Origin: Merluccius polli
Lineage: Eukaryota; Chordata; Actinopteri; Gadiformes; Merlucciidae
Assembly (NCBI GenBank): GCA_030340625.1
Contig: JAOPHQ010005421.1
Coordinates: 103,501-167,500, forward strand
Direction of reading: 5' to 3'
Length of the DNA stretch: 64,000 bases
In this document: positions 43,112 through 52,865 of the stretch, piece by piece
Numbering within the stretch: position 1 is the first letter of the stretch
Layout of the letters: the number at the start of each line of letters is the position of its first letter
Position numbers and translations under genes: made by a program
Notes under the pieces: generated by a model
The model's database searches: none
Told to the model about the DNA's origin: nothing
What the model saw: the letters and a program-made list of their open reading frames with translations, nothing else

Positions 43112-43783
43112 GCACACACTAGGGGTGTCCCCGACTAAGAATTTACATAGTCGAATCTGATTCGTCAAGTCTGGCCTATAGTTGACTGATCGTCGAATCA
43201 TGTTTTTTTCTTTTTTTTTGCTCATTGATCCATATTGTCATTTGCGACATTGGCGGTGTGTTTTGGACTTCAGTCCAAAACACACCGCCGCTGAACGGCG
43301 CGCGTCAAAACAGCCACCCCTATTATTTTCTATGTACACCCCGGCGGCGGCAGCAACGCGCCGCCCCGCGACATTTCACGCCACTGTCCTATTTCACAGC
43401 GTCGCCGCGTCAAGTGCCGGCGAAAAGGCGCTTTTTTCTTTTCTTTTTTTTTCTTCTGCTTCGGAGACGACTATATTCCTGTTGACGCGCCGCAGCACGA
43501 CGCTTCTCTATTCGTCTATGAGTGCTAGGGGCGGCACTTATGTCATAGACGCGCCGCGGCGGCAGTGTTTGGCACTTGATATTTATACAAAAATAGGCTA
43601 TATATCATGATTTATTGGGAGAAATAAACTATATATAAAATCAGACATTCAGCACCGCCTATAGCCCGAATGGAATGATCCTGTGTTTTGCCGACAATTC
43701 GACTATGAGATTGGCAGTCGAATCAGGCTCCTTCGATCGAATCGTCGAATAGTCAACTATTCGGGGTCACCCCTAGCGCACAC
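43112..43783. mobile_element. hAT element (TAGGGGTGTCCCCGA family), copy 2
   Basis: Element 43120-43775 (656 bp), ends TAGGGGTGTCCCCGACTAAG and TCGGGGTCACCCCTA, flanks GCACACAC / GCGCACAC (one mismatch). Same family as 35004-37139 without the large insert. Confidence 0.87.
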
Positions 43784-43789
43784 ACACAC

Positions 43790-43975
43790 TATTTGGCAGG
43801 ATAGTCTAGTGGTTAGGGGATGTTTGACTGAAGTTGTGGGTCCGCACATGAATGTCTGCCTCCTAGAGCAAAATGCCCTAACCCCCTACCTGCTCATGAA
43901 TGACTGTCATTAATGAATGTATCCAAATTCACTAAGTTGCGTTGGATAAAAGCATCTGCTAGAATGACTAAATAG
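43790..43975 (+). mobile_element. tRNA-derived SINE
   Basis: Head GGCAGGATAGTCTAGTGGTT resembles a tRNA A box (TAGTCTAGTGG); a degenerate B box (GTGGGTCCGCAC) follows about 40 bp later. The tail TTGGATAAAAGCATCTGCTA then GAATGACTAAA is the common terminus of fish tRNA SINEs. Confidence 0.75.
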
Positions 43976-44047
43976 TAATTGATCACCATTATAATTATGC
44001 TAGAATTTACTACAAATTGTCATTTAGGCACTTCTATACAAAGTGAC

Positions 44048-44330
44048 TTAGGGTGCTTTCACACCTGAGCTGTTTGGTCCATTTCAATCAAACCCTGAAG
44101 CATTTCCCCCAATAGTACAGTTTGTTTGGGGTAATATCAGACTACCGGTATATATCTAATATCAGGCTCATTCAGACTCTGGTGCAGACCAAGCAAACAA
44201 ACTCTGGTCCGCTTGATAATGGGGGTCTCGGTCTTCGGTCTGGTTCAGTTCGCTTAAGGTGTGATCCAAATGTACACTTCTTCCGAACTGGATATAATAA
44301 ACATATTCAGCAAGGTACACGTGTATATGT
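44048..44330. repeat. Repeat fragment with TTTCACACCTGA
   Basis: GGTGCTTTCACACCTGAGCT at the left and CGCTTAAGGTGTGATCC at the right suggest inverted ends of a fish DNA element, degenerated. No coding. Confidence 0.4.
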
Positions 44331-44444
44331 TCAGACGACTATATAAAGCAATTGCTTGAGGTCAGATCACTCACAAATGTTTTTTTTAATTATTGAGTGA
44401 CCAAATGGTGGAAATGGGGTTATTTTTAATTTGTAGGATCTCAC

Positions 44445-44564
44445 CTGCAGTCGGTTGCAGTTGTCGGCAGCAACCACAATGATGCACTCGCCATCAAAGA
44501 GCACACTGGAGTCTCTCTTCAGCCTCACAGTGGAAGACATGTGGACACGCTTTGTCTCCCACAG
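44445..44564 (-). CDS. apaf1: apaf1 exon K (divergent blade)
   Basis: 120 bp, 40 codons, phase 0-0: LWETKRVHMSSTVRLKRDSS, then VLFDGECIIVVAADNCNRLQ. A divergent WD unit without the GH dipeptide, as in the family, and the same 40-residue length. Acceptor TTGTAG, donor GTGAGA. Confidence 0.94.
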
Positions 44565-45029
44565 CTACAACAACAACAATACGCATCAGTGGTTCAGTAG
44601 TAGAATACTCAACACATTAAATTCCCTGGCCTTCTTTTCTGAAGTTCCGTCGCCAGGATAAGTAGGAATGTTGTGCTATCTTACAAGATGCGGCCATTTT
44701 TATTTTACTACCTCAACCTTTACGGTCATTTCCTACAGTTTTTTTCATCCCCTTTTAGTAGTAACAATAGTCTTTAAAAGCTTGGATTAGCCTCATTAAA
44801 GTTCAACATAGATTTGAATTACAAGATTTTGTTAGAAATCTGTTTGTAAACACGCCACCTTTCAAACTTTTTAAATAACTTTTTTGAAAATCAAAAATAC
44901 CCCATCAAATATCTACACTAATAATCTCCCGGCAACCCAAATTATGAATCCAAGTGGGCTCCCAAGCCAGATTGGACAACACTGCATAAATGAATGTGTG
45001 CAAACACACACACACACACACACACTGAC
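44565..45029. other. Intron J-K
   Basis: AT-rich, CA tract near the exon J donor; no other feature seen. Confidence 0.5.
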
Positions 45030-45155
45030 CCTGACGGTGTGGTCGTCGGACCAGGACAGCAACATGGAGTTGTCGGGGGAGAACTGGACACCGTGCACCC
45101 AGCTCAGGTGACCACTGAGGTCTGCTATCTTCTTATTGGACTCCAGGTCCCACAG
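45030..45155 (-). CDS. apaf1: apaf1 exon J (WD40 blade 7)
   Basis: 126 bp, 42 codons, phase 0-0: LWDLESNKKIADLSGHLSWV then HGVQFSPDNSMLLSWSDDH. The GHLSWVHGV-FSPD stretch is nearly invariant in vertebrate Apaf-1. Donor GTCAGT, acceptor CCCAG. A CA tract (45004-45025) flanks the donor. Confidence 0.96.
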
Positions 45156-45268
45156 CTGGGACACAGATATAGAGAGAGAGACACACACATATATAGAGAC
45201 TCACTCAAACAAACAAACGCACGCACAGAAAGAGGCAGGGACACACACAAGCTTTACCCAGGTAATAA

Positions 45269-45315
<47 letters not shown>

Positions 45316-45322
45316 TGTGTAC

Positions 45323-45451
45323 CTCTACAGTGTAGTGGGACAGGGCTATAGCCAGCAGATTGCTGGTAGAACAGGCGTGGCAGTACTGCACCGTGCTCAG
45401 TCTACTGGTCCGGATCTCGAGCAGCAACTCTGCTGTCTCCACACTGAACAC
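45323..45451 (-). CDS. apaf1: apaf1 exon I (WD40 blade 6)
   Basis: 129 bp, 43 codons, phase 0-0: VFSVETAELLLEIRTSRLST then VQYCHACSTSNLLAIALSHY. Same length as recalled for the human blade. Acceptor GCGCAG, donor GTACAC inside a GT-rich tract (45271-45320). Confidence 0.95.
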
Positions 45452-46039
45452 CTGCGCACACAGAGAGGATGTCCTTGTTACAACACACACACACACACAC
45501 ACAAACACACATGCAAGGCTAACTTACTACACAGACAGCCCAGGCAAAAACAAACTAACCACACACACACACAAGTGATGCGCGGCTGATCCAAAGTGGA
45601 TCAGCAGATGCCTGTGGTCGAGTCAAACTAAATATGTTTATGCTTTGCGGGTAACCTGCCAGTTAAGTCAGTGAATTTGGTGAGTCAGTAACTTGTCAGT
45701 TAAAATAAAATGTAATTTGCCAAATATTGCTTATATAGGCTATGATAAAAAGGTTCATAGCAATTGAAAATAAATGTCATTGGCCATGTCATTGGCCATG
45801 TCGTTCTAAAAAGAAAAGTAGAGTTTGTGAAACATTTGGAGAGGTAGTGAAAGAACATGGGAGTGGTGATGGCTGTGAATTACTTTACAAATACAAAAGC
45901 CACAAGATGAGGACAACCAACAATCAACACAGGCTAAAAAAGAGGCTAAATTAATCGGGTAGCGGGTGTGGACATCATTTGGTCTCCAAATATCAGTGGC
46001 ACACACACACACACACACACACAGTAAAAAAGTACTCAC
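45452..46039. other. Intron H-I
   Basis: CA tracts at 45483-45502 and 46001-46022 and AT-rich sequence. 45580-45960 has no recognised repeat terminus. Confidence 0.45.
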
Positions 46040-46198
46040 AAAGACGGCATTTCTGGCGGCACATATGACGCGTGTGCCGTCCAGGGACCAGGTGCTGCAC
46101 TTGACGAGGACCTCGCTCTCCGCCTCCTCCTCGCTGTCTGGGAACAGAGCCTTCACGTTGAACGACTTCCACTCGTTGGCCGAAGACACCTCAAACAG
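46040..46198 (-). CDS. apaf1: apaf1 exon H (WD40 blade 5 with acidic loop)
   Basis: 159 bp, 53 codons, phase 0-0: LFEVSSANEWKSFNVKALF, an acidic loop (DSEEEAESE), then VKCSTWSLDGTRV. The longer exon matches the loop-bearing blade of vertebrate Apaf-1. Acceptor CTCCAG, donor GTGAGT. Confidence 0.95.
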
Positions 46199-46308
46199 CT
46201 GGAGACACACAGGAAGGCTTAATGCAGACAAACAACATGAAGCTTCAAGAAGAAGAAGAAATTAATGTGCTAAATGAAACTTTAGTAACTGTCAACATGG
46301 ACCGGACT

Positions 46309-46309
<1 letters not shown>

Positions 46310-46347
<38 letters not shown>
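46310..46347. repeat. Poly-G run (38 G)
   Basis: Uninterrupted run of G in the intron between exons G and H; expected to be unstable, form quadruplexes and be length-uncertain in assembly. Confidence 0.9.
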
Positions 46348-46351
<4 letters not shown>

Positions 46352-46598
46352 CAAAAAGTAGTGCAAGCTAAAAGTTGTAATTTTAAGATAGAATTACCCC
46401 AAAATATGAATCCTAAAATATGACAAATATGAACACCCTTACATTTATTACATTACATTATTGATTCGTAACTGGCCATGGTATAAGCGTTGTGCATTAT
46501 TTTTCGATACATGCACACCTCGTTGTGGATTATCCCTTATATATCCATCAACCGGGCAGCCCTACTAACCACTCCAGAATATCATGCCCCGTAGCTAC

Positions 46599-46724
46599 CT
46601 TCAGAGTGCCGTCCCGGGAGCAGGTAGCCAGGTAGGCGTCGTCGGGGGAGAAGCTGCAGTGGTTGACGGGCTCCAGGTGACCGAAAATGGTGTTCTGTGA
46701 GGAGGGCTTGTTCAGGTTCCACAA
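46599..46724 (-). CDS. apaf1: apaf1 exon G (WD40 blade 4)
   Basis: 126 bp, 42 codons, phase 0-0: LWNLNKPSSQNTIFGHLEPV then NHCSFSPDDAYLATCSRDG. Textbook WD40 blade in the Apaf-1 order. Acceptor CTTTAG, donor GTAGCT. Confidence 0.96.
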
Positions 46725-46909
46725 CTAAAGAGGGGGGGGGGTAGAGAGGAAGAGAGAGAGAGATGTAAAGAATGAGAAAGAGTATTAGAAAGTAGCATAT
46801 TACTATTTAACACTTTGTAAATGCGTGTTGAGCTATACTAATAATAATGACATTATTATTAGTATATTATTATCGGTAGTAGTATTAGTAGTAGTAGTAG
46901 TAGTAGTAC

Positions 46910-47310
46910 CTTGGTGTTGATGTAGCCATTGGAGCATGTGGCCACTCGGAGGTAGCATGTATATTATTATTAGTGATAGCAGTATAGTTATTAACTTGGT
47001 GTTGACGCAGCTGTCATTGGAGCATGTGGCCACTCGGAGGCAGCATGTATATTATTGTTAGTTATAGTAGTATAGTTATTACCTTGGTGTTGATGCAGCT
47101 GTCATCAGAGCATGTGGCCAGCAGGAAGCAGCATGTGTATTATTATTAGCTATAGTAGTATAGTTATTACCTTGGTGTTGATGCAGCTGTTATCAGAGCA
47201 TGTGGCCAGCAGGAAGCAGCATGTGTATTATTATTAGCTATAGTAGTATAGTTATTACCTTGGTGTTGACGCAGCTGTCATCGGAGCATGTGGCCAGCAG
47301 GAGGCAGCGT
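46910..47310 (-). repeat. 88-bp tandem repeat copying the end of apaf1 exon F
   Basis: Five copies begin (plus-strand left edge) at 46910, 46995, 47083, 47171 and 47259; the last is the real exon end. Each carries about 50 bp of exon sequence (AGCTGTCATCGGAGCATGTG region), then TATTATTATTAGCTATAGTA and TAGTTATTAC of the intron. The GT donor is kept in copies 1, 3, 4 and 5 but is TT in copy 2 (AA at 46993-46994). Confidence 0.95.
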
Positions 47311-47399
47311 GGGGTGTTGGTGAACACGCAGTGGTTGATCTGCTCCTGGTGCTCCTCCTCAAAGGTCCTTAGCAGAGTGCCCCGCACTGCGTTCCACAC
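47259..47399 (-). CDS. apaf1: apaf1 exon F (WD40 blade 3), both borders hit by repeats
   Basis: 141 bp, 47 codons, phase 0-0: VWNAVRGTLLRTFEEEHQEQ, then INHCVFTNTPRC, LLLATCSDDSCVNTK. By recalled comparison it is about three codons longer than the human blade. Its last ~52 bp and donor (GTAATA) are duplicated four more times in the intron (46910-47258, period 88 bp). A hAT element (from 47407) sits seven bases from its acceptor CAG, so most of the polypyrimidine/branch region now belongs to the transposon. Confidence 0.94.
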
Positions 47400-47674
47400 C
47401 TGACACCAGAGGTGTCAAAAGTATTCACATTCGTTACTCAGATACAAGTACAGATACTAGGGTTTAAAAAGACTTCTGTAGAAGTTGTAGTATCAACTCA
47501 AGCTTTTTACTCAAGTAAAAGTGTAGAAGTACTGGTTTCAAAACTACTTAAAGTATAAAAGTAAAAGTAATGTAAGGGAAAAAAATGCCAGTAAGGACAA
47601 AAGCTTAGGCCGCGTCACAGGGGCCTATAGTGCACTACCCCACCCCGCCAAAAAATGTATTAATAATAATAATA

Positions 47675-48250
47675 ATAATTGATTGGATTTATATAGCGCT
47701 TTATTGGAGGTCACTCAAAGCGCTTACATAGTGTGTGTGTGTGTGGGGGGGGGAGATATGACACCTCATCCGCTACCAGAGTGTAGCACCCACTTGGGTG
47801 ATGCACGGCAGCCAGTATGCGCCAGAACGCTCACCACACACTGGCACAGCGGAGAGGTGAGGAATGAAACTAACCAATTAGAGACCAGGGGATGATTAGG
47901 TGGCCATGTTGGTACAAGAGCCGGGTTGGGAATTTGGCCGGGACACCGGGGTTAGCACCCCTACTCTTGCGATGAGTGCCACGGGATCTTTAGTGACCAC
48001 AGGGAGTCAGGACCTCGGTTTAACGTCTCATCCGAAAGACGGTGCTCTAGACGGGACGGAGTCCCCGTCTCCATCCCGGGGCATTGGGGATCTTACAGAG
48101 GCCAGAGGGATGAGCACCCCCTACTGGCCCTCCAACACCACTGCCAGCACCAACTGGTCTCCCATCCAGAGATGGACCAGACCAGCCCCTGCTTAGCTTC
48201 CAAAGAAACCAGCAGTGCAAGGCAGGTAGCCATGGTGCTGGCTGGTTGTA
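47675..48250 (-). mobile_element. 5S rRNA-derived SINE (SINE3-like)
   Basis: Read on the minus strand, 48250-48136 resembles 5S rRNA: GGAAGCTAAGCAGGGGCTGG and GGATGGGAGACCAG are 5S hallmarks including the internal promoter region. The body (GACCTCGGTTTAACGTCTCA, CGAAAGACGG on the plus strand) and the tail (TATATAGCGCTTTATTGG) match a widespread fish 5S-type SINE. It is nested in the hAT at 47407-48846. Confidence 0.8.
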
Positions 48251-48300
48251 TTCTAAAGGCCATGTTCCTACTTGTAAACTTGGGCCAAATCCATCTACCC

Positions 48301-48334
48301 CATGGATGTATAATAGATCTATTATACATCCATG
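48301..48334. repeat. Perfect 34-bp palindrome
   Basis: CATGGATGTATAATAGA followed directly by its exact reverse complement, inside the hAT element. Confidence 0.92.
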
Positions 48335-48943
48335 ATCTACCCCAACTTCACGGAGAGTCAGTTGTCTGACGTCACACAACTATGGTCAATCTCGTGCACT
48401 TGGAACGCTTGGAAGTCAGAAATCGGAAATTTCAACTGGGAAATCCAACTTTTCTGGAACGCAGCATATGTCATGTGCAGGTGCGATGGATCGTGTACAA
48501 ACCAATAGGGTGTCGGTATAGTATATGTTTATACTTCTCATCCAACCACAATCAAATTCACTCAATCCGGATGCCGCGATTTATCTGGATAGGTTTTTTT
48601 GTGCGTGTTTTTTTGAACAATGACAAGCCGGAATGAAAACAAGCCAAAATGAAATAGGAGTAACAAGGCTATTTTTAAAATGTAAGGAGTAGAAAGTACA
48701 GATAATTGCGTGAAAATGTAAGGAGTAGAAGTAAAAAGTCAGCTGAAAAATAAATACTCCAGTAAAATAAAGATACCCAAAATTTCTACTTAAGTAAAGT
48801 AACAAAGTATTTGTACTTCGTTACTTGACACCTCTGTGTGTGTGTGCCTGACACACACACACACGTCGTTCAACATGAAAAAAACCCAAACAACCAGGTG
48901 AGCTTTAACTTCTTTAAACTGCACTTCTAACTCCCAAACTCAC

Positions 48944-49069
48944 CTTGACCTTCCGGTCGCTGGAGCAGGTTGCTAGGAGACGGTCGTCGGGGGAGAAGGC
49001 GCAGCAGAGTACCTCGTCATCATGGGCCTGGATCTCCAGCAGCCTTTCCCCAGATGTACTCTTGAACAC
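48944..49069 (-). CDS. apaf1: apaf1 exon E (WD40 blade 2)
   Basis: 126 bp, 42 codons, phase 0-0: VFKSTSGERLLEIQAHDDEV then FSPDDRLLATCSSDRKVK, a canonical GH-to-WD-type blade. Acceptor TACAG, donor GTGAGT. Confidence 0.96.
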
Positions 49070-49162
49070 CTGTACACACACACAAAAATATCATGAAAAT
49101 AAATTTAAAAAATATTATATAAATATGGTCATACTACATTATTATAAATTGTCTTTAAAGTG

Positions 49163-49691
49163 ATGGACAACTAGCCTGGCAAGCCAGACCCACATCAGAA
49201 AGATGTAGGGTCTTCTCCATTGGCAGTGTGGGCGGGATAAACAGTTGTTTTTCAAGTTCCCTTTGCACGCAATAGGATAGCGCTACAACCAATCAGAGCA
49301 ACGAAGAAGGTGACGTAGTCAGAGCGACGGCTCTGACTATGTAATTAATCAAAACTCCGAATACATCTTTCTTTTCGAGGAAAGACTTCAGTGCCGTTCT
49401 TCGTTCTTTTCTCAAAGAAAATGTTAACTTCAAGTCTTGAAGAGTCGCGGCCAAAGCCGAGTCGAAAGACAGCTGTTCGCCAGCAGCAGCAGCCATTGTT
49501 TACCTCTAACACGGTCGCAACTCTGTCGTCATTAGGTAGCCCGGCTTCCGTTTCCGCCCCTCACAATGTGATTGGCCTGACAGATTTTCTGTTTCCAGCA
49601 GCGCAAAACGACAACAAAGGGCTAGACCCCTTGGCTGCAAATTACATTTGCTGCCGCTAGGGGCGTCTAGATTTCTAGGCTAATGGACAAC
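49163..49691. mobile_element. TAGCCTGGCAAGCC element, copy 1
   Basis: Element 49172-49682 (511 bp), TAGCCTGGCAAGCCAGACC at the left and TTTCTAGGCTA at the right, with ATGGACAAC on both sides (49163-49171, 49683-49691). Non-coding; a second copy is at 61708-62230. The 8-9 bp duplication suggests a hAT-like MITE. Confidence 0.87.
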
Positions 49692-50068
49692 AGGATCTAA
49701 ACATGTAAAATAACCATAACATATCACATAGGGATGTATCCACTACATACCTACCAAAGGAAAGGTGTGTCAGGAAAATGTAAAAAAGTACATAATTATA
49801 TGTACATCCCAAAGTCAGCTAATAAACTAAGTCTTGGAAAGACTCCCCCCCCCCCCCCCCCTCAGTTTTGTATAGTTTGTACTTCCTCAGTCATTCAGCT
49901 ACACCGTCGTAATGTGAGTGTACAGTAATTGGTCGCTTGGCTACTTAGCCAGGAGGAGAAACAGACTCCACCTATTAAATTGGCTTGAAAGAATAGAAGG
50001 AAATGGATGAACTGAAATTACTTGGGATTGCAATGGATTTGATGGAATAATACACACCTTGATAACCG

Positions 50069-50653
50069 TTAAAGGTCTCATTCCGCGAGAAACAGTTTAA
50101 TACTTGTTTTTGTTGAAATACTATAGGTCTCACCGAGTTGCATGTGCGTGCTGCGCGTGAAAACGTTCTTCTACCCCCATTGCCTGTATTTGGCAATGAA
50201 AGAACAGAGAAAAAAACACTGAGAAAAATCAGCGGATGAGAAAAGCCCCACGGATTGACGTCAGTCCGTGAATTAGTATTCATGGCCTCGCCTCCGCTAC
50301 CGCCCACCGAAAGTCAGGAAGTAGCAGGACTGTGCAACAGCACAGTCGCGATTCTCGACTCGTCTCGCACTAGTTGAATATGGAGCGGAGAAATCCTCAC
50401 TGCGCACTGGAGGTAGCGTCACAGTGCTGTTAGCCAACCAGAGGCGAGTTCATTAGCATGTCATGCATATTCATGATGAGAGGCGAAATCGTGTCGTTCG
50501 CCCCCCCCCCACCTCCCCCACCAAACTAAAACAGCATGAAACAGGCTGTTTTAGACAGAGCATTTTTTTTAACCAAAACCGGTACTGAGGGTATTTATTA
50601 ACACTAGAGACCACCGCAAAATTAATGAAAAAACGATGAGATGAGACCTTTAA
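50069..50653. mobile_element. TTAA-flanked MITE
   Basis: Element 50073-50649 begins AGGTCTCATTCCGCG and ends GATGAGATGAGACCT, with TTAA on both sides. A C-run (50502-50510) and AT-rich stretches, no coding. Confidence 0.8.
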
Positions 50654-50770
50654 TAACATTGTTAGAAGTAAATTACGGATCCAAGCCCTCAAATAGACAT
50701 GCGCATACCCACCCAGACATCAACACACAAATGTACACCCATGCACACATATCCATGTACACCCACCCAC

Positions 50771-50897
50771 CCTGAGCATCTTGCTGGCTCCACAGGCGGC
50801 GATCTTGGAGCCGTCATGGGAGAAGCATGCCGAGTAGATGGACCCCAGGTGGGGCTGCACCACCAGGTGAAACACACTGTCCACCCCATTGTGGTTC
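50771..50897 (-). CDS. apaf1: apaf1 exon D (WD40 blade 1)
   Basis: 127 bp: one base completes the exon C codon (Leu), then 42 codons. Contains VVQPHLGSIYSACFSHDGSK, corresponding to the first WD40 repeat after the helical arm. Acceptor CAACAG, donor GTGGGT. It opens the seven-bladed propeller of the family. Confidence 0.94.
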
Positions 50898-51640
50898 CTG
50901 TTGATAACAACAACACACATTAACAAAATAACACAACAAGGAAAACCTGGGCCCCGTTTCAAGAAGCTGGATTTCCAGGTTTTCCAGATATGTCAGAATT
51001 CAGGGAATGCCAGAAATGTTGGTTTCAGATACCAAGATTATACTACTCTCAGTTGACTCGTGCTGTGACGCTAACCTGGAGTAAACCTGGTACATAGCAG
51101 GTTGGGCGACTTCTTTCTATCGTCTCATGAGTCATTGGTTTATTGGCAACGGTTAATACAAATAAAACAAAAAATAAATAAATAAATAAAACTTGTATTG
51201 CAAGCATTTTTTTCCTCCTCATTAGTATTTTACCTTACCAATCAACTTAACGTGACGTGTCTAAATTGAAGTAATTGCATTTTCTATATACACACTTTAT
51301 AAAAGTGGGTTAATCCATGCCAGTAAGCTATTTAAGCAGTGATTTATGTGACACTTCTGAACGATGACATAATGGCTAATCCCCTTGTCGGACCTGTGGC
51401 GAGTGCTTTTTGGGTTTGGGCTTGGCGTCTGTAGTATTTTGGTCACACTCTGCGATGACACCATAGATAATCCACCTGCAGAGACCAGGCAGACCTACGC
51501 ATGCACATGGCAGACATACGCATGCACATGGCAAACAGGTTTATGGTAAACTGGTCTCTGCAGGTGGATGATACTGGTGTTTCATAACGTTTTCAGAAAT
51601 ATACAGTTTACCTCAAGGTTTTTCAAAGGCCTGTTTGAGG
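50898..51640. other. Intron C-D, left part
   Basis: GCCCCGTTTCAAGAAGCTGG at 50951 is a fish-repeat-like start. A local inverted pair (CTCTGCAGGTGGAT at 51556 and ATCCACCTGCAGAG at 51471) surrounds ACGCATGCACATGGCA repeats. No gene. Confidence 0.5.
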
Positions 51641-51642
51641 CT

Positions 51643-51645
<3 letters not shown>

Positions 51646-51719
<74 letters not shown>
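51646..51719. repeat. TA microsatellite
   Basis: About 37 TA units, directly adjoining the hAT at 51720. Confidence 0.95.
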
Positions 51720-51722
<3 letters not shown>

Positions 51723-52448
51723 TGGTGGGCATAGATTAATTTGTTTAATCTAGATTAATCTCACGGTAATCTTGGAATTAATCTAGATTAATCTAGATTA
51801 AAATGGCTCATTTGAATTCTGCCGAAGGCATTCATAATATGTGTGTGCTACCTAAATAATGACTAAAAGTAAGTCTTTGAGAACGGGTTTCTCAAGCCAG
51901 GTGGCGCATTAGACCAGGGGCTCATCTCCTGTTTCCAATATGCATCACAAACTGCTTGAGAAAGCGCTATCATTTTGTGAAGCGAGCCGTTGCTGAACCA
52001 TGTCAATTTCAACAGAGCAGATCGACCGGGCAGGAAGTGAATAGTAAAAGCCATAGAGCATCCGGTCAATTTTCAAAATAAAAACACCCTCCCGATCGAA
52101 CACGGCCACAAATCATTGTCGTTTATAACTGACTTTGTCTATAGGCTACAGCACAACACATTAGGACATAACAACAATAAACAACACTAAATACATAGAC
52201 GCAATACAAGACGCGTGGTCTTGTAGTTCTCGCGTGATCCCGCGAATCCAGCCACCTCGCAGCGCATAACCGGGCAGAGGACGCAGCCGTTCCGCGGCGC
52301 AGCGGCGCTTACGTCCCCAGTGGAAATCCGGTATAGACCCAGCTCCCAACCCAACTTTGAGAATAGATTAACGCCGATATTTTTTTTAGCGCCCGATAAG
52401 AGTCTCGCGTTATCACAGCACATTAACGCCGATAACGGCCCACCACTA
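51720..52448. mobile_element. hAT MITE (TAGTGGTGGGC family)
   Basis: Starts TAGTGGTGGGCATAGATTAA and ends GATAACGGCCCACCACTA; flanked on both sides by TA-rich sequence consistent with an 8-bp duplication in the TA tract. Internal AATCTAGATTAATCT repeats near the left end. Confidence 0.82.
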
Positions 52449-52457
52449 ATATATATA

Positions 52458-52864
52458 CACTCACCGGCCACTTTATTAGGTACACCGTGCTAGTACCGGG
52501 TTGGACCCCCTTTTGCCTTCAGAACTGCCTTAATCCTTCGTGGCACAGATTCAACAAGGTACTGGAAACATTCCTCAGAGAGTTTGGTCCATATTGACAT
52601 GATAGCATCACGCGGTTGCTGCAGATTTGTCGGCTGCACATCCATGATGCGAATCTCCCGTTCCACCACATCCCAAAGGTGCTCTATTGGATTGAGATCT
52701 GGTGACTGTGGAGGCCATTTGAGTACAGTGAACTCATTGTCATGTTCAAGAAACCAGTCAGATGATTCGCGCTTTATGACATGGCGCGTTATCCTGCTGG
52801 AAGTAGCCATCAGAAGATGGGTACACTGTGGTCATAAAGGGATGGACATGGTCAGCAACAATAC
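52458..52864 (-). pseudogene. Inverted partial DD36E transposon
   Basis: Minus-strand 3' part of the DD36E element, from its outer end (CACTCACCGGCCACTTTATT) back to the codons for VADHVHPFMTTVYP. It contains the second catalytic Asp region and SPDLNPIEHLW, but a 2-base deletion in the codons before SDWF (near 52759) shifts frame. The 5' half is missing; it abuts the complete copy that starts at 52866. Confidence 0.9.
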
Positions 52865-52865
52865 C

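Larger units (their letters stand above)
47399..48854. mobile_element. Non-autonomous hAT at the exon F acceptor
   Basis: Inverted ends CAGAGGTGTCAAAAGTATTC (47407) and ACTTGACACCTCTG (ending 48836). CCTGACAC occurs immediately left (47399-47406) and, after ten bases of TG repeat, at 48847-48854, fitting an 8-bp target duplication plus a small microsatellite expansion. Sub-terminal AAGTACTTTTACTC-type motifs match the hAT at 11973-13374. A 5S-type SINE is nested inside. Confidence 0.82.

Noticed and set aside
42433..43122. Overlapping ORFs of 75-159 codons
   Set aside because: Triplet and dinucleotide repeats and antisense of apaf1 exon L generate them; conserved content is only in 42897-43022 on the minus strand.
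43790..43975. Functional tRNA gene
   Set aside because: Only A-box-like and weak B-box-like segments with a SINE tail; no cloverleaf could be drawn.
46910..47258. Extra WD40 exons of apaf1
   Set aside because: The four additional blocks copy only about the last 50 bp of exon F plus intron sequence; they lack acceptors and full blades and are an 88-bp tandem repeat.
48136..48250. Functional 5S rRNA gene
   Set aside because: Similarity is limited to blocks and it continues into a SINE body and tail; it is a 5S-derived SINE, not a 5S gene.
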